DNA from: JAUREX01 sp964472135
GTDB taxonomy: Bacteria > Pseudomonadota > Alphaproteobacteria > Rhodobacterales > Rhodobacteraceae
Direction of reading: 5' to 3'
Assembly (NCBI GenBank): GCA_964472135.1
Contig: CAYYJB010000094.1
Location: 1-6,903, forward strand
Length of the DNA: 6,903 nucleotides
Below are positions 1 to 5,874 of this stretch, in pieces. The notes beneath the pieces are model-generated. The model was not told the DNA's origin. It saw only the letters and a program-made list of their open reading frames with translations, and searched no databases. The first letter of the stretch is position 1, and every line of letters starts with the position of its first letter. A program made the position numbers and the translations under genes.

Positions 1-60
1 CGCGCTTGCCTTTGGCGCCGAGGTGGTGCCAGATTTCCGCCGTTCGCAGAGGGTGCCCCG

Positions 61-1494
61 ATGGACATGCCGCTTCCCGACCTTGCACTGATTGCCCGCA
101 AGGATCGCATCGCCGCCCGCCTCGCGGCCGTCCTGCCCGAGGACGGGCTGATCGCGGACCCCGTCGCCCTCGCGGCCTATGAATGCGACGCGCTGACGGC
201 CTATCGCTGCCCGCCCATGCTCGCCGTCCTGCCGCGCACCACGGCCGAGGTCGCGGCCGTCATGCGCGTCTGCCACGAGGAGGGCGTGCCGGTGGTGCCG
301 CGCGGGGCGGGCACGAGCCTTGCGGGCGGGTCGCTCCCCACGGCCGATTGCGTGCTCGTGGGGCTCGCGCGGATGACGGCGGTGCTCGAGATCGACACCG
401 CCAACCGCTTCATCAGGGTCGAGGCGGGGCGGACGAACCTTGCCGTCTCGGCCGCCGTCGATCCGGCGGGGTTCTTCTATGCCCCCGACCCGTCGAGCCA
501 GCTTGCCTGCGCGATCGGCGGCAACATCGCCATGAACTCGGGCGGGGCGCATTGCCTGAAATATGGCGTCACGACCAACAACCTTCTGGGCGTGACGCTG
601 GTCCTCGCCGACGGCAGCGTGGTCGAGATCGGCGGGCCCGAGGCCGAGGCGGCGGGGATCGACCTTCTGTCGGTCGTCTGCGGCGCCGAGGGGCAGCTCG
701 GCATCGTGACCGAGGCGACCTTGCGCATCCTGCCCAAGCCCGAGGGCGCGCGGCCCGTGCTGATCGGGTTCGACGCGAACGAGGTCGCGGGGGCGTGCGT
801 GGCCGACATCATCCGCGCCGGCATCCTGCCCGTCGCGATCGAGTTCATGGACCGCCCCTGCATCCGTGCGACCGAGGCCTTCGCCCATGCGGGCTATCCC
901 GATTGCGAGGCGCTGCTGATCGTCGAGGTCGAGGGCAGCGGGCCCGAGATCGACGCGCAACTCGCCCGGATCTCGGAGATCGCGCGCGCCCACGGCCCGG
1001 TCGAGCTGCGCGAGAGCCGCTCGGAGGCGGAGGCGAAGAAGATCTGGCTCGGCCGCAAGTCGGCCTTCGGGGCGATGGGCTACATCGCCGATTACATGTG
1101 CCTCGACGGCACGATCCCGGTTTCTAGCCTGCCCCATGTGCTGCGCCGGATCGGCGAGATGTCGGCGGAATTCGGGCTGCAGGTCGCCAATGTCTTTCAC
1201 GCGGGCGACGGCAACATGCACCCGCTCATCCTCTATGACGCCAACAAGCCGGGCGATCTCGAGCGCTGCGAGGCCTTCGGCGCCGCCATCTTGCGTCTTT
1301 GTGTCGAGGTGGGCGGCTGCCTGACGGGCGAACATGGCGTCGGCATCGAGAAGCGCGACCTGATGGGCGTGCAGTTCGCGCCCGCCGACCTCGAGGCGCA
1401 GATGCGCGTCAAGGACGTCTTCGATCCGGCCTGGCGCCTGAATGCCGCGAAGGTCTTTCCGCTCGAGGCGAGCCGGGCGCGGCGGGCGGGATGA
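61..1494 (+). CDS. glcD: Glycolate oxidase FAD-linked subunit GlcD
   Basis: This 477-residue protein is the catalytic FAD subunit of glycolate oxidase, which converts glycolate to glyoxylate and feeds electrons through GlcE/GlcF to the quinone pool. It has the FAD_binding_4 plus FAD-oxidase C-terminal (vanillyl-alcohol oxidase-like) architecture. Visible motifs are the FAD loop RGAGTSLAGG (81-90), the DPSSQLACAIGGNIA segment (143-157), GAEGQLGIVTEA (208-219), HAGDGNMHP (380-388) and GGCLTGEHGVGIEKRDLM (418-435), with LNAAKVFP near the end (460-467). Length is close to E. coli GlcD (about 499). The ATG at 61 is preceded by AGAGGG (48-53) at 7-nt spacing; an in-frame ATG two codons later is possible. 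The stop overlaps the glcE start (ATGA), suggesting translational coupling. Related D-2-hydroxyacid dehydrogenases and D-lactate dehydrogenases share these motifs, but the glcE-glcF neighbours settle the assignment. Identity is confident; the substrate is inferred from the operon. Confidence 0.95.
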   Translation: MDMPLPDLALIARKDRIAARLAAVLPEDGLIADPVALAAYECDALTAYRCPPMLAVLPRTTAEVAAVMRVCHEEGVPVVPRGAGTSLAGGSLPTADCVLVGLARMTAVLEIDTANRFIRVEAGRTNLAVSAAVDPAGFFYAPDPSSQLACAIGGNIAMNSGGAHCLKYGVTTNNLLGVTLVLADGSVVEIGGPEAEAAGIDLLSVVCGAEGQLGIVTEATLRILPKPEGARPVLIGFDANEVAGACVADIIRAGILPVAIEFMDRPCIRATEAFAHAGYPDCEALLIVEVEGSGPEIDAQLARISEIARAHGPVELRESRSEAEAKKIWLGRKSAFGAMGYIADYMCLDGTIPVSSLPHVLRRIGEMSAEFGLQVANVFHAGDGNMHPLILYDANKPGDLERCEAFGAAILRLCVEVGGCLTGEHGVGIEKRDLMGVQFAPADLEAQMRVKDVFDPAWRLNAAKVFPLEASRARRAG

Positions 1495-2460
1495 CGGTCG
1501 GGCACCTTCATCCGCGCGACGAGGCCGACCTCGCCGAGTTGATCGCCGGGCGCAACGCCCCGGTCGCGATCCGCGGCGGCGGCACGCGTGGTGGCGGGAC
1601 GGGCGGCGGAGGGACGGGCGGCGAGGTGCTCGAGACAGGCGCGCTCTCGGGGGTGCGGCTGCACGAGCCGGGGGCGCTCACGCTGGTCGCGGGGGCGGGG
1701 ACGCCGCTTGCCGAGGTCGAGGCGGTGCTGGCGGCGGCGGGGCAGCGGCTGGCGTTCGAGCCGCCCGACCTCGGCCCGCTCTTGGGCCGGCCCGGTGTCT
1801 CGACGATCGGGGGGGTGGTGGCGACCAACGCCTCGGGGCCGCGGCGGGTGCAGGCCGGGGCCTGCCGCGACGCGCTGATCGGGGCGCGTTTCGTCGACGG
1901 CACGGGGGCGGTGGTGAAATCGGGCGGGCGGGTGATGAAGAACGTCACCGGCCTCGATCTCGCGCGGCTGATGGCGGGGGCGCGCGGGCAGCTCGGGGTG
2001 CTGACCGAGGTCGCCTTCAAGGTGCTGCCGGCGCCCGAGCGCGTGGTGACGCTNNNNNNNNNNNNNNNNNNNNNNNNNNNNNNNNNNNNNNNNNNNNNNN
2101 NNNNNNNNNNNNNNNNNNNNNNNNNNNNNNNNNNNNNNNNNNNNNNNNNNNNNCGGGCGGCCGGGCGATGTCTGGCGGCTGGCGCTGAAGCCCTCGGCCG
2201 CGCCCGCGGTGCTGGCGCGCGCGGGGGCCGAGGATGCGATCGTCGATTGCGCGGGCGGGGTCGTCTGGCTCCTGATGGCGCCGGGGACGGATCTGCGCGC
2301 GCGCCTCGGGCCGATCGAGGGGCACGCGCGGCGGCTGCGCGGCGATCCGTCGGACGGCATCGCCATGGCTCCGCCCGAGGCGCCGGCGCTCGGGGCGCTG
2401 ACGGCGGGACTTCGGGCGCGGTTCGATCCGCGCGGGCTCTTCAATCCGGCGGAAGGGTAG
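1491..2460 (+). CDS. glcE: Glycolate oxidase FAD-binding subunit GlcE, interrupted by an assembly gap
   Basis: GlcE is the second flavoprotein-like subunit of the membrane-associated glycolate oxidase and is required with GlcD and GlcF. The 187 complete codons before the gap show the FAD_binding_4 fold: IRGGGT (27-32), EPPDLGPLLG (90-99), GGVVATNASGPRR (107-119), GGRVMKNVTGLDLARLMAG (145-163) and GQLGVLTEVAFKVLP (166-180). After the 100-N run, 101 residues in a different frame read DVWRLALKPSAAP and end FDPRGLFNPAEG, both matching the GlcE C-terminal region. The change of frame is explained by a wrong gap length: a true gap divisible by three restores one ORF. E. coli GlcE (about 350 residues) has roughly 70 residues between these landmarks, so about 200-300 nt are probably absent. 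The start ATG overlaps the glcD stop. An unusual Gly/Thr repeat lies at residues 29-43. The C-terminus stops a few residues earlier than in E. coli. Confidence 0.9.
1575..1619 (+). repeat. Three in-frame 15-bp tandem repeats in glcE
   Basis: Three consecutive 15-bp units (1575-1589, 1590-1604, 1605-1619) encode GGGTR-GGGTG-GGGTG, residues 29-43 of GlcE. Units 2 and 3 differ at two third-codon positions only (GGT/GGC and GGC/GGA), and unit 1 differs from them mainly at its last codon (CGT rather than GGC). The repeat falls just after the beta strand ending in the FAD-binding IRGGGT motif. The reading frame is kept, so the effect would be a longer Gly/Thr-rich loop. Confidence 0.8.
2054..2153. 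other. Assembly gap (100 N) inside glcE
   Basis: A run of exactly 100 N. Codon phase is 0 (mod 3) before the gap and 1 after it, so 100 nt cannot be the true length of an intact gene; the true length should be divisible by three. The round number indicates a placeholder. The flanks are extremely G-rich, which may have caused sequencing drop-out. Confidence 0.95.
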
Positions 2461-2464
2461 CGGC

Positions 2465-3754
2465 ATGCAGACGAGCTTCAGCCCGGCGCAACTGGCCGAT
2501 CCGCTGACGCAGCGGTCGAACAAGGTGTTGCGCACCTGCGTGCATTGCGGCTTCTGCACCGCGACCTGCCCGACCTATCAGGTGCTGGGAGATGAGCGCG
2601 ACAGCCCGCGGGGGCGGATCTATCTGATCAAGCAGATGCTCGAATCGGGCGGGCCTGCCGATCCGGCGACGGTGCGCCACATCGACCGCTGCCTCGGCTG
2701 TCTGGCCTGCATGACGACCTGCCCCTCGGGCGTGCATTACGCGCATCTGCTCGATCACGCGCGCGCGCACATCGAGGCCACGCACCGCCGCCCGCCGTTT
2801 GAGCGGCTGCTGCGCTGGGCGCTCGCGCATATCCTGCCCCATCCGATGCGCTTTCGCCTGGCACTTGCGGCCGCGCGCCTCGGGCGGCCCTTCGCGCGGC
2901 TTCTGCCCGACGCGCGGCTGCGCGCGATGCTGGCCCTCGCGCCCGCGCGTCTGCCGCCCGTCAGCCGCAACGACGATCCGCAGGTGTTCGCGCCCCGGGC
3001 CGCGGCGCGGATGCGGGTGGCGCTGATGACCGGATGCGCGCAGCGCGCGCTCAACACCGACATCAACGACGCGACGATCCGCCTTCTGACCCGGCTCGGG
3101 GCGGAGGTGGTGGTGGTTGAGGGGGCGGGCTGCTGCGGCGCGATCGTCCACCACATGGGGCGCACCGCGGAGGGGCATGCGCTGGCGGGCGCCAACATCC
3201 GCGCCTTCATGGCCGAAAAGCGCGCGCGCGGCCTCGATGCGGTGGTGATCAACACTTCGGGCTGCGGCACGACGGTCAAGGATTACGGCCACATCTTCGC
3301 GGGCGACCCGCTCGCGCAGGATGCGGCCGAGGTCGCGGCGATGGCGGCCGACGTGACCGAGATCATCGAGCGGCTCGGCATCCCCGAGGGGGCGCCCAAG
3401 GGCCTGCGGGTGGCCTATCACGCGGCCTGCTCGCTCCAGCACGGCCAGCAGATCCGCGAGACGCCGAAGACCCTGCTGCGCCGCGCGGGCTTTGAGGTGG
3501 TCGAGCCCGACGAGGCGCATCTGTGCTGCGGATCGGCGGGGACCTACAACATCCTCCAGCCCGCGATCGCGGCCGAGCTTGGCGCGCGCAAGGCGGCCAA
3601 TCTGATGGCGCGCGCGCCCGATCTGATCGCGGCGGGCAACATCGGCTGCATGATGCAGATCGGGGCGCAGGCGGGCGTGCCCGTGGTGCATACGGTCGAA
3701 CTCCTCGACTGGGCGACGGGGGGGCCAAGGCCCGCGGCGCTGGCCTCGGACTGA
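2465..3754 (+). CDS. glcF: Glycolate oxidase iron-sulfur subunit GlcF
   Basis: This 429-residue protein is the Fe-S subunit that relays electrons from the GlcD/GlcE flavins towards membrane quinones. Two ferredoxin-type 4Fe-4S motifs are complete: C25-x2-C28-x2-C31-x3-CP (C35) and C76-x2-C79-x2-C82-x3-CP (C86). Two CCG (cysteine-rich, heterodisulfide-reductase-like) domains follow. The first has GCCGAIVHHMGR with a later SGCG; the second has YHAACSLQHG, then LCCGSAGTYN, then IGCMMQ. No signal peptide or membrane helix is evident, so it is probably cytoplasmic and membrane-associated through the complex. Length agrees with GlcF of other proteobacteria (about 400-430). The ATG is 4 nt after the glcE stop and has GGAAGG (2451-2456) 8 nt upstream, placing the ribosome site inside the end of glcE. 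All expected cluster ligands appear present, so the gene looks functional. Confidence 0.96.
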   Translation: MQTSFSPAQLADPLTQRSNKVLRTCVHCGFCTATCPTYQVLGDERDSPRGRIYLIKQMLESGGPADPATVRHIDRCLGCLACMTTCPSGVHYAHLLDHARAHIEATHRRPPFERLLRWALAHILPHPMRFRLALAAARLGRPFARLLPDARLRAMLALAPARLPPVSRNDDPQVFAPRAAARMRVALMTGCAQRALNTDINDATIRLLTRLGAEVVVVEGAGCCGAIVHHMGRTAEGHALAGANIRAFMAEKRARGLDAVVINTSGCGTTVKDYGHIFAGDPLAQDAAEVAAMAADVTEIIERLGIPEGAPKGLRVAYHAACSLQHGQQIRETPKTLLRRAGFEVVEPDEAHLCCGSAGTYNILQPAIAAELGARKAANLMARAPDLIAAGNIGCMMQIGAQAGVPVVHTVELLDWATGGPRPAALASD

Positions 3755-3797
3755 GGGGCGCTTGCGGGCAGCGGGGAAACGCGCGACTGTCGAGGCC

Positions 3798-4703
3798 ATG
3801 AATACCCCCGCGACCCAAGGGCTTGAGAACTGGGACGAGGTGCGCACGGCCTGGCAGGTCGCGCGCCTCGGGACGGTCTCGGCCGCGGCCGAGGTGCTGG
3901 GCGTCCATCACGCGACCGTCATCCGCCACATCGACGCGCTGGAGCGTCAGATCGGCACGCGCCTCTTTCAGCGCCATGCGAAGGGCTACACCCCGACCGA
4001 GGCGGGGCGCGACCTGCTCGCGGTCGCGGACCGTGCGGCCGACCAGTTCGCCCAGCTTGCCGCGCGGCTGCGCGACCGGGAGGCGGAACTGTCGGGCGAT
4101 CTGGTGGTGACGACCGTCGCGGGCATCGCCGAGGATCTCGTGCCCTCGCTCGCACGGTTTCGCGAGGCCCATCCGCGCGTCCTTGTCCGCCTGCTCACCG
4201 ACACGCGGCTCTTTCGGCTGGAATATGGCGAGGCGCATGTCGCGATCCGCGCCGGCGCGCGGCCCGAGGCGCCCGATAACGTGGTGCTGCCGCTTGCCCC
4301 GATGCCGATGGGGATCTGGGCGTCGCGCGACTATGCCGAGGCGCAGGGGCTGCCGCAGGAGGGCGCCGATCTCGGCCGGCACCGCTTCATTGGCTTCGAG
4401 GGCGATATCGAGCGCGCGCCGCATCAGCGCTGGCTTGCCGCGACGGTGCCGCCCGAGTCCGTCGTATTTCGCGCCTCGGATCCGGCCGCGGTGCTGGCGG
4501 CGGTGCGGGCGGGCGTGGGGCTCGGTTTCGTCGCCGATCCGGTCGCGGCGCGCTGCGCCGATCTCGTGCAGGCGATGCCCTCGCGCCCCGACTGGGCGGC
4601 GCCGCTCTGGCTCGTGACGCATGTCGATCTGCACCGCACGCCCAAGGTTCAGGCGCTGGTGCAGCATCTGCGCGAGGCGGGGGCGGCATGGGCGCGGGGC
4701 TAG
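3798..4703 (+). CDS. LysR-family transcriptional regulator
   Basis: This 301-residue protein has an N-terminal winged helix-turn-helix of LysR type (about residues 12-70: TVSAAAEVLGVHHATVIRHI, then ALERQIGTRLFQR and TPTEAGRDLL) and a C-terminal substrate-binding domain (about 98-295) that would bind an unidentified small effector. I chose ATG 3798 because it puts the HTH at the usual distance from the N-terminus; a TTG at 3762 in the same frame would add 12 unsupported residues. The ribosome site is weak: GAGG lies only 2 nt from the ATG, and GGGGAAA (3773-3779) is rather far upstream. It lies 43 nt after glcF on the same strand with no clear terminator between, so it may be read through from glcDEF. 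E. coli glc is controlled by a GntR-type regulator (GlcC), so a glycolate role is only inference. It could instead control the transporter downstream. No typical T-N11-A LysR box was recognised in the short spacer. Confidence 0.92.
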   Translation: MNTPATQGLENWDEVRTAWQVARLGTVSAAAEVLGVHHATVIRHIDALERQIGTRLFQRHAKGYTPTEAGRDLLAVADRAADQFAQLAARLRDREAELSGDLVVTTVAGIAEDLVPSLARFREAHPRVLVRLLTDTRLFRLEYGEAHVAIRAGARPEAPDNVVLPLAPMPMGIWASRDYAEAQGLPQEGADLGRHRFIGFEGDIERAPHQRWLAATVPPESVVFRASDPAAVLAAVRAGVGLGFVADPVAARCADLVQAMPSRPDWAAPLWLVTHVDLHRTPKVQALVQHLREAGAAWARG

Positions 4704-4704
4704 G

Positions 4705-4804
4705 NNNNNNNNNNNNNNNNNNNNNNNNNNNNNNNNNNNNNNNNNNNNNNNNNNNNNNNNNNNNNNNNNNNNNNNNNNNNNNNNNNNNNNNNNNNNNNNN
4801 NNNN
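4705..4804. other. Assembly gap (100 N) upstream of and within the transporter gene
   Basis: A second run of exactly 100 N. It starts 1 nt after the lysR stop codon, and sequence on its right side is already the last 53 codons of a membrane transporter. A usual EamA transporter has about 280-300 residues, so roughly 700 nt are probably missing if one gene spans the gap. The 100 is therefore a placeholder; additional genes could also be hidden. Confidence 0.93.
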
Positions 4805-4966
4805 TCGGCCAAGGTCATGGCCTATACCTACCTCACGCCAAGCTGGGTGATCGGCTGGGAGGTCGCGCTCGGGCGCCCCGCCCCGCCCGGGCTGGTGGCG
4901 GTCGGGGTCGCGCTGACGGCGGTGGCCCTCCTCATCCTGCTGCGCGACGACGAAAAGGCGCGCTGA
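4805..4966 (+). CDS. EamA/DMT-family transporter, C-terminal fragment (5' part lost in gap)
   Basis: The 53 residues after the gap read KVMAYTYLTPSWVIGWEVALG, then a hydrophobic stretch GLVAVGVALTAVALLILLR and a short charged tail DDEKAR. The pattern of helix, W-E, short Gly/Pro-containing loop, last helix and charged tail is that of the final two membrane segments of drug/metabolite-transporter (EamA, formerly DUF6) inner-membrane permeases. The substrate cannot be told. The gene is cut by the assembly gap, not shown to be truncated biologically. A candidate start is the ATG at 4688 (M-G-A-G-L), overlapping the end of lysR by 16 nt, with GAGG at 4674-4677 ten nt upstream; if that is right, the gene is translationally coupled to lysR, a common regulator-transporter arrangement. 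Its stop lies 7 nt from the convergent ArsR gene. Family assignment rests on a short segment. Confidence 0.72.
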   Translation, partial: SAKVMAYTYLTPSWVIGWEVALGRPAPPGLVAVGVALTAVALLILLRDDEKAR

Positions 4967-4974
4967 GTGCGCCT
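4956..4974 (-). terminator. Hairpin between convergent transporter and arsR, followed by T run on the minus strand
   Basis: AGGCGCGC (4956-4963) pairs with GTGCGCCT (4967-4974) as an 8-bp stem including one G-T pair, with a 3-nt TGA loop that is the transporter stop codon. Read on the minus strand, the stem is followed at once by TTTTCG, as in a short intrinsic terminator for arsR. On the plus strand there is no T run. The stem uses coding bases from the ends of both genes because the intergenic space is only 7 bp. Confidence 0.5.
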
Positions 4975-5312
4975 CAATCCGCCTCGTCCTGATCGGCCAA
5001 TGTCGCGGCAATGAGCGTCTCGAGCGCGTCGAGATCGACCGGATCAAACTGTCCGAACCCCTGCATCCAGACCGACGCGGGCCGCAGCGCGTCGGGATCG
5101 AGCTTGCACCACACCACCCGCCCGCGCCGTTCCTGCGTGATGAGGCCCGCCGCCACCAGCACGCCCAGATGCTTCGAGACGGCGGCAAGCGACATCGCGA
5201 AGGGGGCCGCGACATCCGTCACCGCCATGTCATCCTCGAGCAGCATCGCAAGGATCTGCCGCCGGGTCGGGTCGGCGAGGGCGGCGAAGACGCGGTCAAG
5301 CGGGTCATCCAT
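4974..5312 (-). CDS. ArsR-family winged-helix repressor
   Basis: This 112-residue protein is a small DNA-binding regulator with an ArsR-type winged helix: FAALADPTRRQILAML (9-24), then VTDVAAPFAMSLAAVSKHLGV (31-51) with the recognition helix around 41-52, and a beta-hairpin wing at GLITQERRGRVVWCKLD (56-72). The ELCVCDL-type metal-binding cysteines of classical ArsR/SmtB sensors are absent; the only Cys is C69 in the wing, so metal sensing is unlikely. The ADPTRR and SLAAVSKHL signatures resemble the ArsR subgroup often encoded beside SRPBCC/AHSA1-domain proteins, but no such partner is seen here. It is transcribed divergently from atpI, with its stop 7 nt from the convergent transporter. The ATG at 5312 is the natural family start; no good Shine-Dalgarno precedes it. 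A perfect palindrome 30 nt upstream suggests autoregulation. The signal sensed and the targets are unknown. Confidence 0.92.
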   Translation of the reverse strand: MDDPLDRVFAALADPTRRQILAMLLEDDMAVTDVAAPFAMSLAAVSKHLGVLVAAGLITQERRGRVVWCKLDPDALRPASVWMQGFGQFDPVDLDALETLIAATLADQDEAD

Positions 5313-5319
5313 GGCCCGA

Positions 5320-5347
5320 CACTAGCGCCGGGGCGCGAAACGTTCAA
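5320..5347 (-). promoter_or_regulatory. Possible arsR promoter with overlapping operator
   Basis: On the minus strand TTGAAC (5347-5342) is followed after 16 nt by CTAGTG (5325-5320), a plausible though imperfect alphaproteobacterial sigma-70 pair. The -35 lies inside half of the 18-bp palindrome, so a bound dimer would block it. Transcription would start close to 5313, almost at the ATG (5312), giving a leaderless or nearly leaderless message, in keeping with the lack of a clear ribosome site. Inferred by eye only. Confidence 0.35.
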
Positions 5348-5360
5348 CCGCGCGGTTGAA
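5343..5360. promoter_or_regulatory. 18-bp perfect palindrome, probable ArsR operator
   Basis: TTCAACCGCGCGGTTGAA is a perfect inverted repeat with 9-bp arms and no spacer, centred between 5351 and 5352. It stands 30 nt upstream of the arsR start in the divergent arsR-atpI spacer. ArsR-type dimers bind inverted repeats of this size, and the AACC/GGTT arms would suit such a site. Its proximity to arsR and overlap with a putative -35 box favour autorepression. Binding is inferred. Confidence 0.6.
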
Positions 5361-5449
5361 GATGCAGGCGCGCCCGAGGATCCGCCACCGGGCCGATCGG
5401 CGCCGGAACATGTCATCTTTCCATAAACTTAGCCTTCGCCGCGGCCGGG

Positions 5450-5479
5450 TTGACTCTGCCCCCCCACGGCGGCTAGATG
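5450..5479 (+). promoter_or_regulatory. Probable promoter of the atpIBE operon
   Basis: TTGACTC (5450-5456) and GCTAGATG (5472-5479) resemble the alphaproteobacterial housekeeping promoter described in Caulobacter (TTGACGS and GCTANAWC), with one mismatch in each element and a spacing about 1 nt longer than usual. Transcription would start near 5485, leaving a leader of about 20 nt that contains the AGAAGGG ribosome site (5491-5497) of atpI. The rest of the 193-nt arsR-atpI spacer (5313-5505) holds the palindrome above and an A/T-richer patch at about 5409-5432 upstream of the -35 box. Confidence 0.5.
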
Positions 5480-5505
5480 CGAAGGTCCCGAGAAGGGCGC
5501 CGAAG

Positions 5506-5826
5506 ATGGCCGAAGACGACGATGCCGAGAGGATGCGCGCGCTGGAGCGGCGCCTGTCGGAAGCGCGCAAGGCGCCGGCGCCCGTCAAGGGCATGATGCG
5601 CGGCCTGTCGCAGGGCGAGGCGGCGTGGCGAATGGTGATCGAGCTTGCGACCGGCATGGCCGTCGGGCTCGGGATCGGATACGGGCTCGACGCGCTCTTC
5701 GGGACGCGGCCGTTGCTCATGGTGGTTTTCGCGCTTCTGGGCTTCGCGGCCGGGGTGCGGGTGATGCTCGGAACCGCGCGCCAGCTGGCGGAGGCGGCGA
5801 AACGGGCGGAAGAAAAGGCAGACTGA
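5506..5826 (+). CDS. atpI: F0F1 ATP synthase assembly protein AtpI
   Basis: This 106-residue inner-membrane protein helps assemble the c-ring of ATP synthase in those bacteria where it has been studied. It has an acidic, charged N-terminus (MAEDDDAERMRALERRLSEA), the AtpI-like segment AAWRMVIELATGMAVGLGIGYG leading through a first membrane helix (about 41-63), a short LDALFGTRP loop, a second helix (about 69-90) and a charged tail rich in Ala, Lys and Glu. This two-helix layout and the GxGIGYGLD motif are typical of alphaproteobacterial AtpI. I chose ATG 5506 because AGAAGGG (5491-5497) lies 8 nt upstream and residues before it (an open frame back to TTG 5356) are Arg-rich and unlike the family. 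It is first in the atpI-atpB-atpE order and 45 nt from atpB. It lies divergent to arsR. Confidence 0.93.
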   Translation: MAEDDDAERMRALERRLSEARKAPAPVKGMMRGLSQGEAAWRMVIELATGMAVGLGIGYGLDALFGTRPLLMVVFALLGFAAGVRVMLGTARQLAEAAKRAEEKAD

Positions 5827-5831
5827 GCGCG

Positions 5832-5850
5832 GCCGGGCCATGGGTCCGGC
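5832..5850 (+). promoter_or_regulatory. Intercistronic hairpin between atpI and atpB
   Basis: GCCGGGCC (5832-5839) pairs with GGTCCGGC (5843-5850) in an 8-bp stem with one G-T pair and an ATG loop. It begins 5 nt after the atpI stop and ends 7 nt before the atpB ribosome site. No T run follows, so it is not an intrinsic terminator. It might stabilise or delimit processing of the message or separate translation of the two genes; the function is inferred. Confidence 0.45.
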
Positions 5851-5857
5851 GCGGTGC

Positions 5858-5874
5858 AGAGGGGGCGGAACGTG
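5858..5874 (+). promoter_or_regulatory. Ribosome binding site fixing the GTG start of atpB
   Basis: AGAGGGGG (5858-5865) stands 6 nt before GTG 5872. This spacing supports GTG 5872 over the upstream in-frame GTG 5854, which lacks a properly placed purine run, and over the internal ATG at the conserved HPMDQF segment. Confidence 0.7.

Noticed and set aside
1..91. Open frame from the left edge to a TGA at 89-91, overlapping glcD by 31 nt, as the end of an upstream gene.
   Set aside because: Only about 29 codons are visible, none recognisable, and open frames are common by chance at this GC content. The 60 nt before glcD cannot be assigned beyond the AGAGGG ribosome site.
1491..2460. glcE as a frameshifted pseudogene.
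   Set aside because: The frame change coincides exactly with a 100-N placeholder, both flanks keep conserved GlcE motifs, and no stop appears in either part.
2757..2769. Alternating CG run within glcF as a possible Z-DNA or regulatory element.
   Set aside because: It encodes an ordinary His-Ala-Arg-Ala stretch and is short; similar GCGC runs occur throughout the window.
2441..3847. Long antisense open frame (468 codons) opposite glcF.
   Set aside because: Arg/His/Ala-rich composition with no family motifs. It mirrors the codon bias of glcF, whose cysteine motifs are intact.
5392..5401. 10-bp palindrome GCCGATCGGC in the arsR-atpI spacer as a second operator.
   Set aside because: Short CGATCG-centred palindromes recur frequently in such GC-rich DNA, and it does not resemble the 18-bp site.
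5356..5505. An N-terminal extension of AtpI from the TTG at 5356.
   Set aside because: The extra 50 residues are Arg-rich and unlike AtpI, the region contains the operator and promoter-like elements, and a good ribosome site precedes ATG 5506.
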